From: Plicaturopsis crispa FD-325 SS-3
Lineage: Eukaryota > Basidiomycota > Agaricomycetes > Amylocorticiales > Amylocorticiaceae
Assembly (NCBI GenBank): GCA_000827205.1
Contig: KN832558.1
Span: 185,462 to 249,461 of the forward strand
Length of the DNA stretch: 64,000 nt
Direction of reading: 5' to 3'
Position numbers and translations under genes: made by a program. Of this stretch, positions 35,502 to 48,367 are shown one piece after another; the first letter of the stretch is position 1, and every line of letters begins with the position of its first letter. The notes beneath the pieces are model-generated. The model worked only from the letters and a program-made list of their open reading frames with translations, made no database searches and had not been told where the DNA came from.

Positions 35502-36982
35502 TGAAACGCATGTCCTTGAGCCCCGGTCCGGAGGTACGTAGATAGCCATCACAGCTCGCCTTGCGTGTGCGGCGTGTTGTGCCGCCACCTTCATCCTGAG
35601 AGTAAACTCTGGCACCGAGGCGTCTATCGGCGTAGCATCGCGTGTGGGAGCTTGTGGGTCCGTATATACGCGCGATGGTTCCTTCCTCGAGATATCGATG
35701 ACCCTGTTGACAGCTCAACAATCCGTAATTCCCGCTATGTCATCACGAGTATTCTCGTCGAGCGCGCCCGAGCAAGCATACATCGTGCGTAGGACGTCTC
35801 CGGTTTGTTTATTTTCAGGAATCTAACTTCTCCGTAGGATTTGACTGGGCGAGTCCGCAAGACGGAGGTCGACTATTTCGCCTGTGGAGGTTTTTCTGAA
35901 GTGTACAGAGGGGAGACTGTTGATTTACCACATGTGAAGGTCAGTGCACACTCTGCACGATGAACTCCCCAACCAACCGGCTGCCCAGCTTGCGCTGAAG
36001 CTCCTCAGAGGTGTGCACACCGATCCGGTCACCTTCGAAACAGTGAAGCGAGTTCGTCTCCATTCCATCCTGATCCCGTCTGCCTACTCATTTCTCCGCA
36101 GCGCCTCTATCGCGAGACGCGAGTCTGGCACCTGCTTGTGCACCCAAACATATTGCCTTTCCTGGGGCTTGCGCACGAGTTAGGCCCATCGCCTGCGCTT
36201 GTGTCGCCGTTTTACGAAAATGGCGATGCTTTGCATTACTTGAAGACGCACCCTAACGCTGACCGACTCTCGATTGTACGCTTGTTTCTGCCCTGTGTTC
36301 CACATATTGCCCACAGTGACGCAACTTACCGCTTATCGGATAGATTCGCGGTGTTGCTGCGGGACTGGCGTATCTTCATGCTAACGGTGTCATACATGGC
36401 GACCTCAAAGGTGTAAGTGATTTCCAGTTATTTCTAATCCGGAGCATACATTCTTATGACCAAGATTTGGCAGCATAATGTCCTCGTTGACGATTCTGGA
36501 GCGGCGCGGCTGGCAGACTTCGGGCGGTCAAAACTGGTTGATCATCGAGGCTTCACTACCTTGATGGCTGGGTCGACTCGGTTCATGGCACCGGAGCTAC
36601 TCATTGGCCCTATCGACGACGGCTCCGACGATGGCTCCGAGACCGACAGCGAGTTCGTTCCCAGCCTGACGGCTGAGACGGACGTTTATGGGTTCGCAAT
36701 GTGCTGCTTGAACGTGAGTCCGTCTATGTATTCCGTTCCGTTTTACTAATCTAAACACGTTCGATCCAGATTTACACTGGCGAACTACCGTTCCGTCATG
36801 TGGCCATGGACTCTGTTGTTATCTTCCGAGTGTGCGGGGGCCACCGACCGAACAGGTCAGAATGCACGTCGCCTCCGGTGTCGGACAGGTTGTGGTTTGT
36901 GATCACAAGGTGCTGGAGGCAAGACCCCTCCTTGAGGCTGGGTATCAAGGATGTCGTAGTCCTATTGAACGACGCTGTATGA
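35502..36982 (+). CDS. TKL-like protein kinase, paralogue 1
   Basis: Cytosolic Ser/Thr or dual-specificity kinase domain with almost nothing else, of the type expanded in mushroom-forming fungi; targets unknown. The N-terminus is uncertain (candidate ATG 35502). The domain begins at about 35838 with 'DLTGRVRKTEVDYFACGGFS' (glycine loop GGFSEVY). It continues with 'LALKLLRGVH' (ATP-binding Lys), 'HPNILPFLGLA', catalytic loop 'HGDLKG|HNVLV' with an intron exactly at the bar, 'ADFGRSKLVD' (DFG) and 'STRFMAPEL' (APE). It ends with 'FVITRCWRQDPSLRLGIKDV', the conserved C-lobe Arg. Stop at 36980-36982. All catalytic residues are present. It stands 348 bp downstream of QRI7. Confidence 0.85.
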
Positions 36983-37331
36983 TCTTCCAATATACGATAA
37001 CAAATACTGCATCATTGGAGTCACTCCAAAACAAAATATCGAAGGATTTCATTCTTTTGGCGGCGATGCTGTGCAAGTAAGTACCTACCCATCCGTCAGC
37101 TTCATTCGAGATACGTTCGAATGACAGAACATCCTAAATGGGTGGGGTTTCCACACCGCTGACACTCAAGGGGTACAGCATTATTTCAAGGGAAAAGTCA
37201 TTCAGTAGCAATCAAGATCATACACATTCGGAGTTACAGTAGAAATGGCATATTCGAGAGGGGTTGGAAAAAACCTATGCGGGACATGCAAACAAGATAT
37301 GTGGGGAAGAGTGATCGGGGAAGGAGGAACG
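36983..37331. other. Convergent spacer between two kinase genes
   Basis: About 350 bp of 3' regions, no gene seen. Confidence 0.5.
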
Positions 37332-38513
37332 TTAAGCTGAGACCTCAAGACGACGAACAATGGCGGTGGCATCCGGCCGCTTGCTCGCATCTTCATGCCA
37401 GCAAGCCTGCAGCAGCGTCCAGTTTCCATCGGTAATCTTTTTACCTGTGTCATTCGCGCGAACAGGCCGCTTCCCCATGTGGACACGGACAACGACCGTG
37501 CTTACTTGAGTATTTAGAAACGGTGGCTTCCCCGTAAATATCTGGAGAGAATTAGTTGAGGTCAGCAATCCCTTACCGTGCCCTCAGCTCATAATTCGAC
37601 TACTCGTACATACCTGAAATGCTAACATTCCAAAAGCGTACACATCGGTCTCGACTTTAAAGTGGGACGTCGTAACGGCGTTACCGTCAGTCGTACCGTC
37701 GTCATCGGGATCGTCCTTAAACAGCAGTTCTGGGGCCATGAACTGAGTTGCGCCTGCCATAAGATTCGTCGTATAGCCCTTTTGGTCGAGGACTCGGGCA
37801 CGGCCGAAATCGGTCAGGACAACGATGCCTTCATCATTGACTAGGCAGTTTCCCTACATCCAAAATCAGTCGAGGCAAGAAATAAGTAGTGATTGTACCA
37901 AACGTACGGCGTGGAGGTCTCCGTGGATAACTTTTTTCGAGTGTAAATATTCCAAGCCGTCGGCGGCGTCGCGAACCTGTGATTCCCTGAATTAGAAAAA
38001 AATCCATTCAGAAGAGAACTACTACATACAAACGTAGAGCGATTGGCGTCCGGATGCTTGTTCATATATTCCAAGACAGTGCCCTCCTTGCACAAGGGCG
38101 ATATAAGACCGACCGAGGGACCGACGTCCTCGGAAAATCCCAGGAATGGTTGTATATTTCTGTGAGATAACTGGCTCCAAGTCTTTGTCTCGCGGATAAG
38201 ACGCTGCATATCAAGTTGATTTGATTATGGGACGAACAATATGCATGGATGTAAGAGAGGACAGTTACCCTCTTTTCAGCAGGGCCCGTCTTGGCATTGT
38301 GCATCCCACGAAATATCTTGATAACCACTTCCATGGTGCCAAGGTTCGACGTCCATTGCCCGAGATATACGTCAGTAAAACCACCACATGCGTAGGTAGC
38401 ATCATTTGTCTTTTTGACTTGGCCACTAAGGTCCTACAACGATGTTAAGACTTGAATGAGAGTGAAGATACAACGAGACGTACGGGGCCGTGGAGCTCTT
38501 CCGAGATGGTCAT
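37332..38513 (-). CDS. TKL-like protein kinase, paralogue 2
   Basis: ATG 38513 (MTISEELHGP) gives a ten-residue first exon; the next starts 'DLSGQVKKTNDATYACGGFT'. Kinase signatures: glycine loop 'CGGFTDVYLG', 'VVIKIFRGMHN' (Lys), 'LSHRNIQPFLGF', catalytic loop 'HGDLHA|GNCLV' with the family intron at the bar, 'TDFGRARVLD' and 'GATQFMAPELLF'. The C-lobe ends 'LLQACWHEDASKRPDATAIV'. Everything needed for catalysis is present. It faces paralogue 1 tail to tail across 349 bp, so the two form a convergent pair. A run of 11 G lies just upstream of the start (38536-38546). Confidence 0.85.
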
Positions 38514-40159
38514 ATTTATTTGATGAGACGTTTGTGGGGGGGGGGGAGGGGGTGGTTGACCTGGTCAATTCTCATGCCTCGTCTATATACGAGTGCTGCA
38601 TACCTGCCACTCAAAGGTACGTAACACGCGAGGCAGGCGCCGGCGATTCACATGTCGGACACAAATGTCAAGAAGTGAACCTATATCGCCACATCGTGGC
38701 AACGATTTGACGCATGGACCCACTGGAGCCCACCAATCCCTCGCAGGATAGTTCTAATAGGCGCGCGCAAGATGATGATATCAAGTTGAGCCTCAGGCGC
38801 CGCGGCTGTTTCATGGATTCCCGGCACTTTAAGTTTCTAGCAGACAATCCACGTCACCTCAGCTGCGAATGACTTGACACATGCAATTGAACGTACATGT
38901 TATCGGGGACTAGAAACTATCTGGAATGACGGCTGTAGATGTGTCCACCTTGTCACTGTTGCCATATTTCTCCGACTTTCTCGACTAAGAAGGTCAAACG
39001 AAAGGAGCACCAACATGAAGCTTGAAGTTTGAACCTATCTCAGCCACAACAGGTTCTTCTTCTGCGCGGACTTTGAATTCGCTTAGATCTCAGATCTACA
39101 AGCATACCGCCAACTTTTACGTGACCGCTGGCCTTTACACCGCTGGCCTCAAGCTGGCCATTCTGGTCGGATTCAATAATGTAGACGCCTGCATCTCCCT
39201 TTTCTGAACGCTTGGCACCTGGTATGCTCATGCTATATCTCGTGTCTCGGGGAACCTATGGACAACTCGATCGCCGCGCAGTAGCATGTTCCCGCCGTGT
39301 TTCCACTGCTTAACGCCTGGGATGACAATCTTCGTTATTATAGCCAGATTGGATCTACATGAGCGCCTCGGATGGAGCCAAAACCGTGAGTCTCTCACAC
39401 TGATCCACCACGATGCCGCTAATCCATCAAAAACGGTGAACGTATCTCTGCTCTCGCAGGACATTCAAGTGGAATGGCATAGAAGACACTCCACTGCGAA
39501 ATACCGCGGCTGTGGATGCGATTTGGATGAGGATTCAAGTTATTTTGACTGACAGCAAGCGCTAAGGTCGTGGTACACAGTGCGGCAATTTCCCCCGTGG
39601 GCTTTGACCGTTACCACGCCGTATATTATCGCCCACAATCTTGCGCGCTCTCCTAGACATCACGCGTGTAGGCTGGTAGGCCCTCGGACTTAGCGCACCG
39701 AGACACCGCCTACAAACGCCCGGTCTCCGCTTCATCGATTGCTGCCATCCCGGAGGCGACGTCGTCGCAGTACCCACGCTGTCTTAGAATTTATCGTCCT
39801 GACCAATCTCCCTAGGAAACGGAATTGAGGACAGCGTGCGCTTGACAAACGTTTATGACTCGTCTAACTATTACGATCTCACACAGGGCATCCAGGACAA
39901 CACATGCCACCGGCCGCCAATCTCTATCCCCGGAGTGAACCAATCATTCCTTCCCCCGCTTTTCAGCAATATCATCGCTGTATTTGGAGTACGTACTACT
40001 GGCAGGGCTGTACAACAAGGGCCTGGTATCACGATACAAGACAGACATTCGAGACGTGTACATGATTAGATATATTCGTGAATATACTCGCTGACACCCG
40101 CAATCATGACATGAATAAAGGCCCACTGTCAGTGCACTGTGCACTGGGCGACACGCAGC
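38514..40159. other. Gene-free region with a poly-G run
   Basis: The G run is at 38536-38552, interrupted once. The open frames near 39040-39550 on both strands have no recognisable family or splice joins. I see no gene in 1.6 kb. Confidence 0.4.
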
Positions 40160-42238
40160 TCATGCAGTAGCTCCCTGCGTATCAGCCATGAATGTAAACT
40201 CCAAAGAGAGACCATCATCCACCTCCATTCCAGATCCCTCACTACGCAGCAGCTTTGTCGCATCTCGCCTTGCCCGCTTCGCCTCCTTCTTGAGAACTTT
40301 CCTGCTGAGCGGATTACTACGCGCCATCGTCCGCCGCGCATGCTCCTCGACAGGCGCATCGTACGCGGGGACATCCTTCGCGCGCCGTTGCCGCTTGGGG
40401 GCACGCTGCGTCCGCTCGTTGGTGTTAGCCGCGGGAGTAACAGTGGTCGCGACCGACGGCGACCGGGACCGTTTCCGCGGTATGGACGGCGCAAGATCGT
40501 CCGACTCCATCGCGATACCGTCTTCGTCCATCAGCTCAGGCTCGGGTACGTCTTCCTGCTCGCCGTCCGCCATGACCTCGTCCACGGGGCCGAACGCACC
40601 GGCGTCTGCAGCACCGAAGAGACCGGATAACTCGAAGGGTTTGCTGAGCTCGGTGAGAATTTGCGCTTGGCCGACGTTTTCGGCCCCAGGCGCGATCACG
40701 GCGTCGATCGTTGTTGGGATGGACGACGGGTGAATAGCGGGCGGAACTGAGAAGTAGGGAATCTTTTGGTGATTCCAGTCCATAAGGACATGACGCGACG
40801 CTGCTATGATATCCGGTGTTCCGCCCTGTCGAGGATGTTAGAGACTAAGAGCACATTGAGATCAGGTGGATGTACCTTGAGGAGGCGACCGCTTGTAAGG
40901 GCAAGCATGGTGAGAAACTCCAGTGTCGACGAGAATTCCGGAAGACTGTATATTTTCCGTATCGTTTCGGGCTCCGTTCTCGCCAATATCTCCTCGACTG
41001 GCGCAAATATGAGTCCGTGATAAGACGGCTAACGAAGGTTCGTAACTTACCAACGGCAATAGGGTCGTCGATGTCTTCGACTTTGACCACATTCCGAAGT
41101 AAAATGCTACCCTTGCTGTGCGAGCTCTTACCATCTACCGTATCTTCGTCTTCGTCGAAGACTACACCCGGTGAATCAACGATTCGGATGCCGCGCTCGA
41201 GCTGTACAGACTGTAGATCCTTTGTATGTCCCGGCTGTGCAGCGACAGCGCACACCTATGTTAAGACGAAAAATTAACACCATCCAAAAAGCTGACGGCA
41301 AAGAGCGGCCTACCTTCGCTCGCTTTAACGAGTTGATCAAAGAACTTTTCCCGACGTTGGGGAACCCTACAACACCAACGGTGACGCTCTGCGCAGCACT
41401 GGGCTTATACGCCTTTAACAGGCGCACAAGCGACGGTGCTGTGTTCGTCGACAAATTTGTACGCTGGTTCATGGTCGCAGAGCGGAAGGGCAGGGTCGGT
41501 GTAGAATGTCGGAGATGCCGCAGCCATTGCTGCGCATTGGCCCGAGGGACAAGATCTAGTGATTGGATAGAACGTTTGGGATAAGTATAAGGAAGAAATA
41601 TTTGAATACACACCTATTTTATTTAGCACAAATACCAGCTTCTTGCCTTCGCTTTCTCGTCTCCGCACCTCCTCTTCCACCAACCGACTCCTGCATCCTT
41701 CTGGATCACGAGCGTCAAGCACGAGAATGACTATGTCACTCTGGTCTATAACTTTGTGTAACGTCCGGATGTAATGTCTTCGCATCTGCTCCTTGGTCTT
41801 CAGCGCCGACCCGGAGCTCGAAGGATCGTCGTATGTTTGGTCTGGAGTTTGCGAAGACGATGCCAGGAGAGCGAGTGATGAGAGGGTTGGCTCCGATGCC
41901 ATCTGCGTATCTGGGTCATTGTGTTGTACAGGCGGGGACTGCATGCAAGTCCACGGTCAGCCCGATCATGGTCGGTAGTGTCGATCGCGACATACGTTAT
42001 GGGCCCGTTGTTTCTCTGAGTTGCGGACTTTTAGGTCTGGCAATCGCGGGATGCCAGGGTCCTTCTTCAGCTCTACCGATATCGACAACGGTCAGTGATG
42101 GTGGCACAACTTGAAGCTGATCGTGTGTGAGCTTACTGCTTTTCAGCGGAACTGTCGGCTTTCGCGATTCTGGATTTCCGTGAGCTCTTGAGGCAAGTAT
42201 GCTTATGCGGTGAACGACCTACTGTTTCTGCCCATCAT
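40160..42238 (-). CDS. Circularly permuted nucleolar GTPase, nucleostemin/Grn1/Nug1 family
   Basis: GTPases of this group act in the nucleolus in assembly and export of the 60S ribosomal subunit. Start is probably ATG 42238 (MMGRN) with two very small first exons; the N-terminal family tag 'SKLKKDPGIPRLPDLK' follows. The G motifs come in permuted order: G4 'LVFVLNKIDLVPR', then G1 'GVVGFPNVGKSSLINSL', then G3 'VDSPGVV'. This order is specific to the YlqF/Nug/GNL class. Downstream exons carry 'IAVVEEILARTEPETI' and 'GGTPDIIAASRHVLMDW', known from the family, and a Lys/Arg-rich nuclear tail ('APKRQRRAKD', 'KKEAKRARRDATKLL'). Stop at 40160. It lies head to head with the small gene at 42553, sharing a 314-bp promoter region. 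Confidence 0.88.
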
Positions 42239-42552
42239 GGTGAGGAAAGAGGTAGGTTTGACAAGAAACCGACTTTTATTGTATGTAGGTGACACAAAGA
42301 TCCAGATTCCAGAGGCACAAATAAAATTAATTTCAGCGGAAACGGGACCAATTGCTTTCGGGCGGCAAAGCGGACGTCTACTTTAAGGCGATGCGGAGGC
42401 GCTGCGCTCCTAGGTTTTCTCCTGTTCAGTGACTATCTATCTGCGATACATATACATCAAGGCTTGCAGCTTCGTGTCTTTCCTTCCCGCTCTTTCTTCA
42501 GTTTTCTCGGCGCGGCAGTTGTTCATATATCGCACTCCATTCAACCCACAAA
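42239..42552. promoter_or_regulatory. Divergent promoter region
   Basis: Spacer between the heads of the nucleolar GTPase gene and the small gene at 42553. It contains pyrimidine-rich stretches near 42478-42500. No distinct factor site is claimed. Confidence 0.4.
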
Positions 42553-43222
42553 ATGGCTAGCTGGTGAGTTCATAGCTGTTCATGGCGTAGACCGCAGCAG
42601 TACTTGCGCTGACCCGCGGACCGCGCTTCTTCGTTAGGGTCGATGTCGTGTCCTTCCTTTTGGTGCGTCAATTCGGTCTTTTGCACTCTATCGCTTCTTC
42701 TTATACCGGTCGTGTGGTCAACAGACAGCGGGAGCGTTTGTAGGGGTAATCCTTGGCGTATTGTTTGTCGGCAGACAGATATCTCTAGGTGTAGCAGCAA
42801 CCAAAGAATCGTACGTCTTGCGATCGCTATCGTTGTCCGCAGCTCACCGCGGAACTGCCGTTTAGTCTGAAGAACCGAGGATTACACATAACGGACAAGG
42901 GCGTGTCAGTGAAGACCAGCAAGCGCTTCGATCGCGAACATTATGTCGATGCTACTCAGAGGTGCGCAGCAGTTCCGAAATTAAACCTTGTGTACGAAAT
43001 GAACATGTCCATTATCACAGGGGGTTCATAAAAGTGTTGGGCTCGTCGTCGTTTGGGCAGTCAACGGCAACTGCAGACGGAGGGTCGAAGACAGTAAAGT
43101 CAACCCCTGTCCTCTCGCGCCATACCTCCTCGTCGAGCTCTTCAAGTAGCCATAGGAAGGACTCCACTTCGAGTGATGGTAAACGAAAAAGCAGTTTCTT
43201 TGGGAAAAAGCGAGCGGAGTAG
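42553..43222 (+). CDS. Small Ser-rich conserved protein of unknown function
   Basis: ATG 42553 begins a tiny exon (MASW), then a 228-nt intron, then 'CSSNQRI', 'LTAELPFSLKNRGLHITDKG' running into 'VSVKTSKRFDREHYVDATQR', an intron, and 'GFIKVLGSSSFGQ'. It ends in a serine homopolymer-rich tail and 'KRKSSFFGKKRAE' before TAG 43220-43222. It has about 120 residues, no membrane segment and a basic C-terminus. The central part looks well conserved in style (charged, no low complexity), but I do not know the family. The model rests on splice signals and frame only. Confidence 0.6.
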
Positions 43223-43444
43223 TTCTACTCCACCGCGTATGTGTTGCTGGCAAACACGAGTGATGTACTGGGGATGGAGATGGACTCATGCCTCTTGCTT
43301 GTTACTTATTGGCTAAAGTCTCGTTATCGCATGTATATAGGTCATCGCCGTATACTAGGAACGTATACACATTTAGTGAAAGTACGATACAAATACACGG
43401 AGTACACAACACCACTTTCGCCACGTCCTTCGGGCTGTTTGTAT

Positions 43445-44756
43445 TTAAGCTTTTGTCTTTGATTGCACCTGCTGGGCCAATGCTTGTTTAACAGCATCGA
43501 GAACGCGTCCGTGCACCTCCTTCCCAGCGGCCACGACACCGAAATTCTCCCCTAGAGTCCGTCCGAGACCAAAGTTGAGCGGTAATCCGCGCGAGTCAGT
43601 AACAACGCCTCCGGACTCGGCGATCAACAGCGATCCAGGAGCATGATCCTATGCGTAGGATAATCAGATCCTAAGATTAGAACGCGCAGGAAGAGTCGAT
43701 ACACACCCATATTTTCTCTTGATATCCGACGCCGGTTGGCATTCTCAGATAAACACCTCCATCCCCCCGCGCAAGGCTGCAGTATTTCGCTTGGCTATCC
43801 ATTCGCGTCGGGGGGCGCGTGACACCGAGCAGCGAAGCGACCGTGTCGTTGAAAGAGTGCGATGAGTGTGCTGCTTCGACCGATTCGAGGAAATTGAGGT
43901 CGGATGGCGCGGGAGTAGGAATTGATAGATTGCGTGGAGAGCTGCCATCCAGAGTCAACTAAACTCGTCACCAAGAACGACGTCTGATTAATGGTGTGCA
44001 CGTAGATACATGATGAATCACTGACTTGCTGGGCACCTTGACCTCGTACCGCCACAAACAAGCCGCCACGTTCTGAGGATCCTTCGTTGGGAAGATTGGG
44101 GCATCCGATGACGCCTAGAACGACCTGAGAGTCGACGATGAGAGCAAGGCAGACCGCGTATTGTTCGCCGCGCAAGAACCCTTTAGTGCCGTCAATCGGG
44201 TCTAGCGTCCACATGCCTGAACGATAGTCAGTGTTAAGTACATAATGCAAATCAAGCCGTTGGAGACTCACGTCCACTCGTCCCCCCTGCATGACTTCCC
44301 CGGTCGATGGCATCCAGCAACTCCGCTGCGCTACACGCCTGTCCAGCGCCAACACCTAATGCCTTCTCATCCTCAAGACTGTTTGGAAGTTCTGCACCGA
44401 GCGCTTCATTTGCGAGGTCGACGATCCTGTCCCGTAGCGATATATTCGCGTCCTGGCGCAGGTCGTCTGAGTCTTCCTCACCCACAATGGGATCAGATGG
44501 GAAGGCGCGGCTAAGGATAGTGTTGACCACGGCTTGTGCAGCATAGTCCCCCACTAATTATCCAGAAGGAAAATGTCAGAAATAACGCGTCACCGGAGAC
44601 GAAGATAAACATACCGGTAACGGGTGATTTATCGCCTTTCGTCAACGTCTCGTTCTTCACGAGTTTATTGAAAACAGACGACGTAAGCCCACACGCTCTT
44701 CGCACCGCTGCGAGGGCAATCCGCTTCTCCCTAGCGTATGGTAAGGATGTTGACAT
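43445..44756 (-). CDS. MET22: 3'(2'),5'-bisphosphate nucleotidase, Met22/Hal2
   Basis: Removes the 3' phosphate from PAP and PAPS in sulfate assimilation; inhibited by lithium and sodium, hence a salt-tolerance gene. ATG 44756 (MSTSLPYAREKRIALAAVRR) is favoured; in-frame ATGs further upstream (to 44822) are possible. Mg-binding motifs of the inositol-monophosphatase superfamily are all present: 'KGDKSPVT', 'IVGEEDSDDLR', 'WTLDPIDGTKGFL' and 'DHAPGSLLIAESGG'. Also seen are 'YAVCLALIVDSQVVLGVIGC' and 'KYCSLARGDGGVYLRMP', which fit the PAP-phosphatase branch. About five exons with frame kept; roughly 370 residues, normal for the family. It is convergent with the small gene at 42553. Confidence 0.93.
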
Positions 44757-45087
44757 TATACTTGTCATGGAAAAGAGCCGGTGAATAGCAGTTTGAGGAG
44801 ACATGCCGCCGACTTCGAACACGACCCGGATTTAGGTAAGTATTTCCACGCGACGCGACCAGTGAACGCCCCGTATCGTTTCTTACGATCCGAAATGGAA
44901 ATGCCATAGTACGCAACCACTTCAAGTCCCTGATAGGCAACCATTAAGAAAGTAAAGCCAGCCGTCCACTCTGACAAGTATTTTCGCGTGCCAACTGCCA
45001 TGACTACGAGGTATGCATGATATTGCGACCGTGCAATGTGCAGATTTCCATAGCAGTTAAATAACTTTGAGACGGCGCTACTAGTAC
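44757..45087. other. Spacer between MET22 and kinase paralogue 3
   Basis: Promoter side of MET22 and 3' end of the kinase gene. No gene is seen. Confidence 0.45.
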
Positions 45088-46346
45088 TTAGTTTTGAATC
45101 GTCATCAACATATCCACAACAGCAGTCATCTCCGGCCTCGAGTCCGCATCCTGCTGCCAACAAACCTCGAAGACTTTCCATAATGCTTCTGGGACGCTCG
45201 GACTTGTAAATTTCGATCGGTCTGGACGATCACCTCTTTTAGTCTTAACGACGACCGTCCAATCCTGAAGCTGCTTTGGAAAGGGAAGTTCCCCACTAAA
45301 CACCTATGTCGTAGTCGACAGAAAATCAGTGTCGCAGGGGAGGATGAAGTATTGGACAGAAGAGCTCACTTGTAGTGCACACATGGCAAATCCATAAACA
45401 TCGGTCTTCTTAGTAAACACAGGGAGACACTCCGCATCGAGTTCGCCGTGTAGTTCGGGCGCTACGAACTGCACAGAACCCGCTATCAAGGCAGTCGTGT
45501 AACCTCTTTGATCGATCAGTCTGGCACGGCCAAAATCGGCTATTCGGGGCTCTCCGGAGTCATCAATGAGGACGTTGTTCTGTCCCAAAGTAAGTTAGTC
45601 GTAGAGTAATGGATACAATTTAAAAAATTTTAAAAAATTTTAAAAATTAAAAGACGCACCCCCTTCATGTCTGCGTGAATCATGTTCTCCCCGTGAAGGT
45701 ATGCCAGACCGCAGGCGATCCCGCGCAGCTACCGGATATCTAGCCCTGAGGAAACCTTTGACATTGATCTCTAACTCACTATATGGAATCTGTCTTTGTG
45801 AGGATGCACTTTGAGGTAGTTGACTGCATCGCCGTTTGCGTAGAAAGGAGACACAAGGGCCGGAGAGGGGAGGTCCTTCTTCGACGTCTCAATCCCGAAG
45901 AAAGGCAATACGTTCCGATGTGATAGTTTATGCCAGCTGTAGCTCTCGCGGTACAGACGCTGTGAGGTAACGAAACCGCAATGATAAGCATGATTGAACG
46001 GGTCCTTCATTTGAGACACCAACCCTTGTCATAGTTTCCAAGCTCTCTTTCTTGGTATGGACCCCACGAACGATTTTGAGTACCACCTGTCACGAGGAAC
46101 TTAGTACCTACCATACGGCTGTCATGAAGGTGCTTACTATCTGTTCGGTGTCGATAAGTTTTCCCTTGTATACGTCTGAGAATGCTCCAGTCTCGAAGTT
46201 GAATTTCTCAAGGTGGGAGATTTGCCCAGACAGGTCCTGCGTAGCATGACCGTTGAGACTTGTCCACATAAAATACCAGTAGAACACACCTTATACGGAG
46301 TACGTTGTTGCTCTTCTAGAGCCTGGTCGTGCGGTGAGAGTACCAT
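45088..46346 (-). CDS. TKL-like protein kinase, paralogue 3
   Basis: ATG 46346 (MVLSPHDQALEEQQRTPYK). The kinase domain opens 'DLSGQISHLEKFNFETGAFS' with a looser glycine loop (TGAFSDVYKG), then 'VVLKIVRGVHTKK' (Lys), 'LSHRNVLPFFGI', a catalytic loop 'HADMKG|NNVLI' with the shared intron at the bar, 'ADFGRARLID', 'SVQFVAPEL' and 'VFEVCWQQDADSRPEMTAVV'. The G of HGD is Ala here, which should be tolerated. The split intron contains an unusual TTTTAAAAA tandem (45616-45650). Stop at 45088. It is closest to paralogue 1 in the alphaD region ('ALVSPFYANGDAVNYLKVHP'). Confidence 0.85.
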
Positions 46347-48367
46347 AGCGTAAACGGGTTCAACTTAGAAAGTTTACTATGAAGTGGTTGGTCTCTCGCC
46401 AGCATTTAAGGACCCACGGGTGTCAACAGAAAGAAACGCCATAGACGCTTGCTCGTCGAAATCACAACATGAGGCCCCCGCATGTTAGAAGCTGACAGGC
46501 TCGCATTCGGTATGCCGCTCGCTCCACTCGTGCGTTACTTGATAGATTGTAGCGTCTCTAAGAGACGCGCAGGAGATCTATCGACGAGCCGGGACGTTGA
46601 CGAGTGAAAGAAGTGGAGCGGTGGACGACAGCAATGTCAGACAAAAAACCATAACGAGGAATGAGCGCTGGGCTCCGCACCTTGCGGCCTTCTCCATCTA
46701 TCGGACTACTGCGGCCATCATTGAACTCGCGTTATCAGCCGCTGAACTGGCTAATCTGTCGTGGGTTCCTGTCTGACATTGGCGCTACACACTGTAAAGA
46801 CTTGAAATAGTAAGCTAAAGTAGTGAAGCATCTGCGAAGGGCAGACTAATATGGCAATGCCTGCATCCTGGAGACAGAGTAAGCAGTAGCTTTTTCGGCC
46901 TACATAAGTACAACATAACAAACTTACGACTGTCCTCCGTGTATCGTTTGAGCGCGCGGCTGGGGATTCGAAGGGATGCGTTCCACGGTGATTCCCATTG
47001 GCAACACTTCTAAGTCTGACGCCTCGCATTGACGTCTAGAAATCGATAGATTGAGTTTGGAAGCTTATATATGTACCAGGGCAGAGAGACTGCAAGTCGT
47101 ACCTAGCGATTGTGCCCTTTTGAGAACACGGACAAAAAAGGACTTCCGAGGTATTAGCTCGTTTACACACAAAGCAGGGAGCTAACAAACTCCGGGCACG
47201 GATACGCGCGCTGAAATCTCCCGTACAACGCAACATAGCCCCAACGCCCCGTATCATTTGCCTTTGAACATGAATGATTGCTTTTTACCTGTTCCTAAGC
47301 CTTGTATCTGAGTCGGAGAGAATTATGCCCAACGGACGTACCCGAATGCTTTCGTAGTCGCGCAGGGGCTACTAGATTGCTACCACAATCGCGGCGAGGT
47401 GCTATCAGACGCTGTGAAAGCGGCTTAGAGTCAGCTCCAGTAGGAAAACACCCGCTACAAAACAGCTGACCAGATGTCTGTATTGCCGGTCTATTCTGTA
47501 GATAGTATATGCCAGTAATGGTGGGGTACCTGCAGGAAATGGGTGCTAGCGCCGGGAGGGTGAAAGGCCCGAGGCAACCTCGGTTCAAGGCCTCAGGCAG
47601 GCCCACGGTCAGCCGGCACTTTCGGTACGAAGGCTTTAGGAGGCAACGGAGCAACTTTCCAGAAATCATAGAATTTGAGTGGAGCTCAAGTTGGAAGCTC
47701 TTCAACTTGAGACTCACGATGCGTTGTTCTGATCAAGCAAGTGAAAGGTCCCGGGCGCTCCAGTAGCCTGGCATGTGTCTTTGACGGGACGTGAGTCCTC
47801 AGTCAGTGTAAAACGAGTTATTGAACATCATCGAGGCTCACCTACTGCATGTAGCTATCAAGTTTCAGTGCTTCAAAGCTTCACGAGTCACATCCTGCAC
47901 GTACAGGTTGAGGGTAAAATTGATGACATCGTGCAAGGAGTGCGTGCGCCTGTGAACCAATACGACGATAGAAATATTTTGGAAATATTGAAGGTTTGTG
48001 TCGCACGGGTTGGATTTGAGCCTGTTTATACAAATAAGCTGTAGCGGAAATGAAGGCGTCGGTCCAATGGTCTCAGAGAGAAGCCAGGAGAACATCGTAG
48101 CCATACAAGTCCAAGATAAGGGGCGAGACTTCATTCAAAGAAACAAAACATGAAAGGTCATGAGAGGAAAGCATGAGGATAATCATGAAACCGTTGATTC
48201 ACATCAGACCCTTCTCGGGATAAAAAATCCAAGTAATCTTGATGGGACTTCCGTCAATGTTGACTAGCAGCCTGAAAAGATTTGGACGGCGAACCTTGCT
48301 ACAAGGGAGTGACCAGTAGCCGCTAGATTGTAGAAGATGTTGAATGCCTGTCAACGTGTTCAATGTG
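46347..48367. other. Gene-free region between kinase genes
   Basis: About 2 kb that holds the hairpin at 46521-46620. Open frames near 47295-47766 lack family signals on both strands. Confidence 0.4.
46521..46620. repeat. Foldback hairpin
   Basis: Nested inverted repeats. GCGTCTC TAA GAGACGC sits at 46552-46568 inside GATAGAT (46541-46547) / ATCTATC (46576-46582), and GCTCCACT (46521-46528) pairs with AGTGGAGC (46612-46619). Together they form a roughly 100-bp imperfect hairpin. No target duplication could be made out, so it may be a small MITE remnant or a structured non-coding signal. Confidence 0.55.

Noticed and set aside
39040-39552. Possible gene on either strand near 39.0-39.5 kb
   Set aside because: Open frames on both strands are short, lack start context, splice joins and recognisable motifs.
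45616-45650. TTTTAAAAA tandem as a mobile-element end
   Set aside because: It lies wholly inside the catalytic-loop intron of kinase paralogue 3 and has no partner; simple AT-rich sequence.
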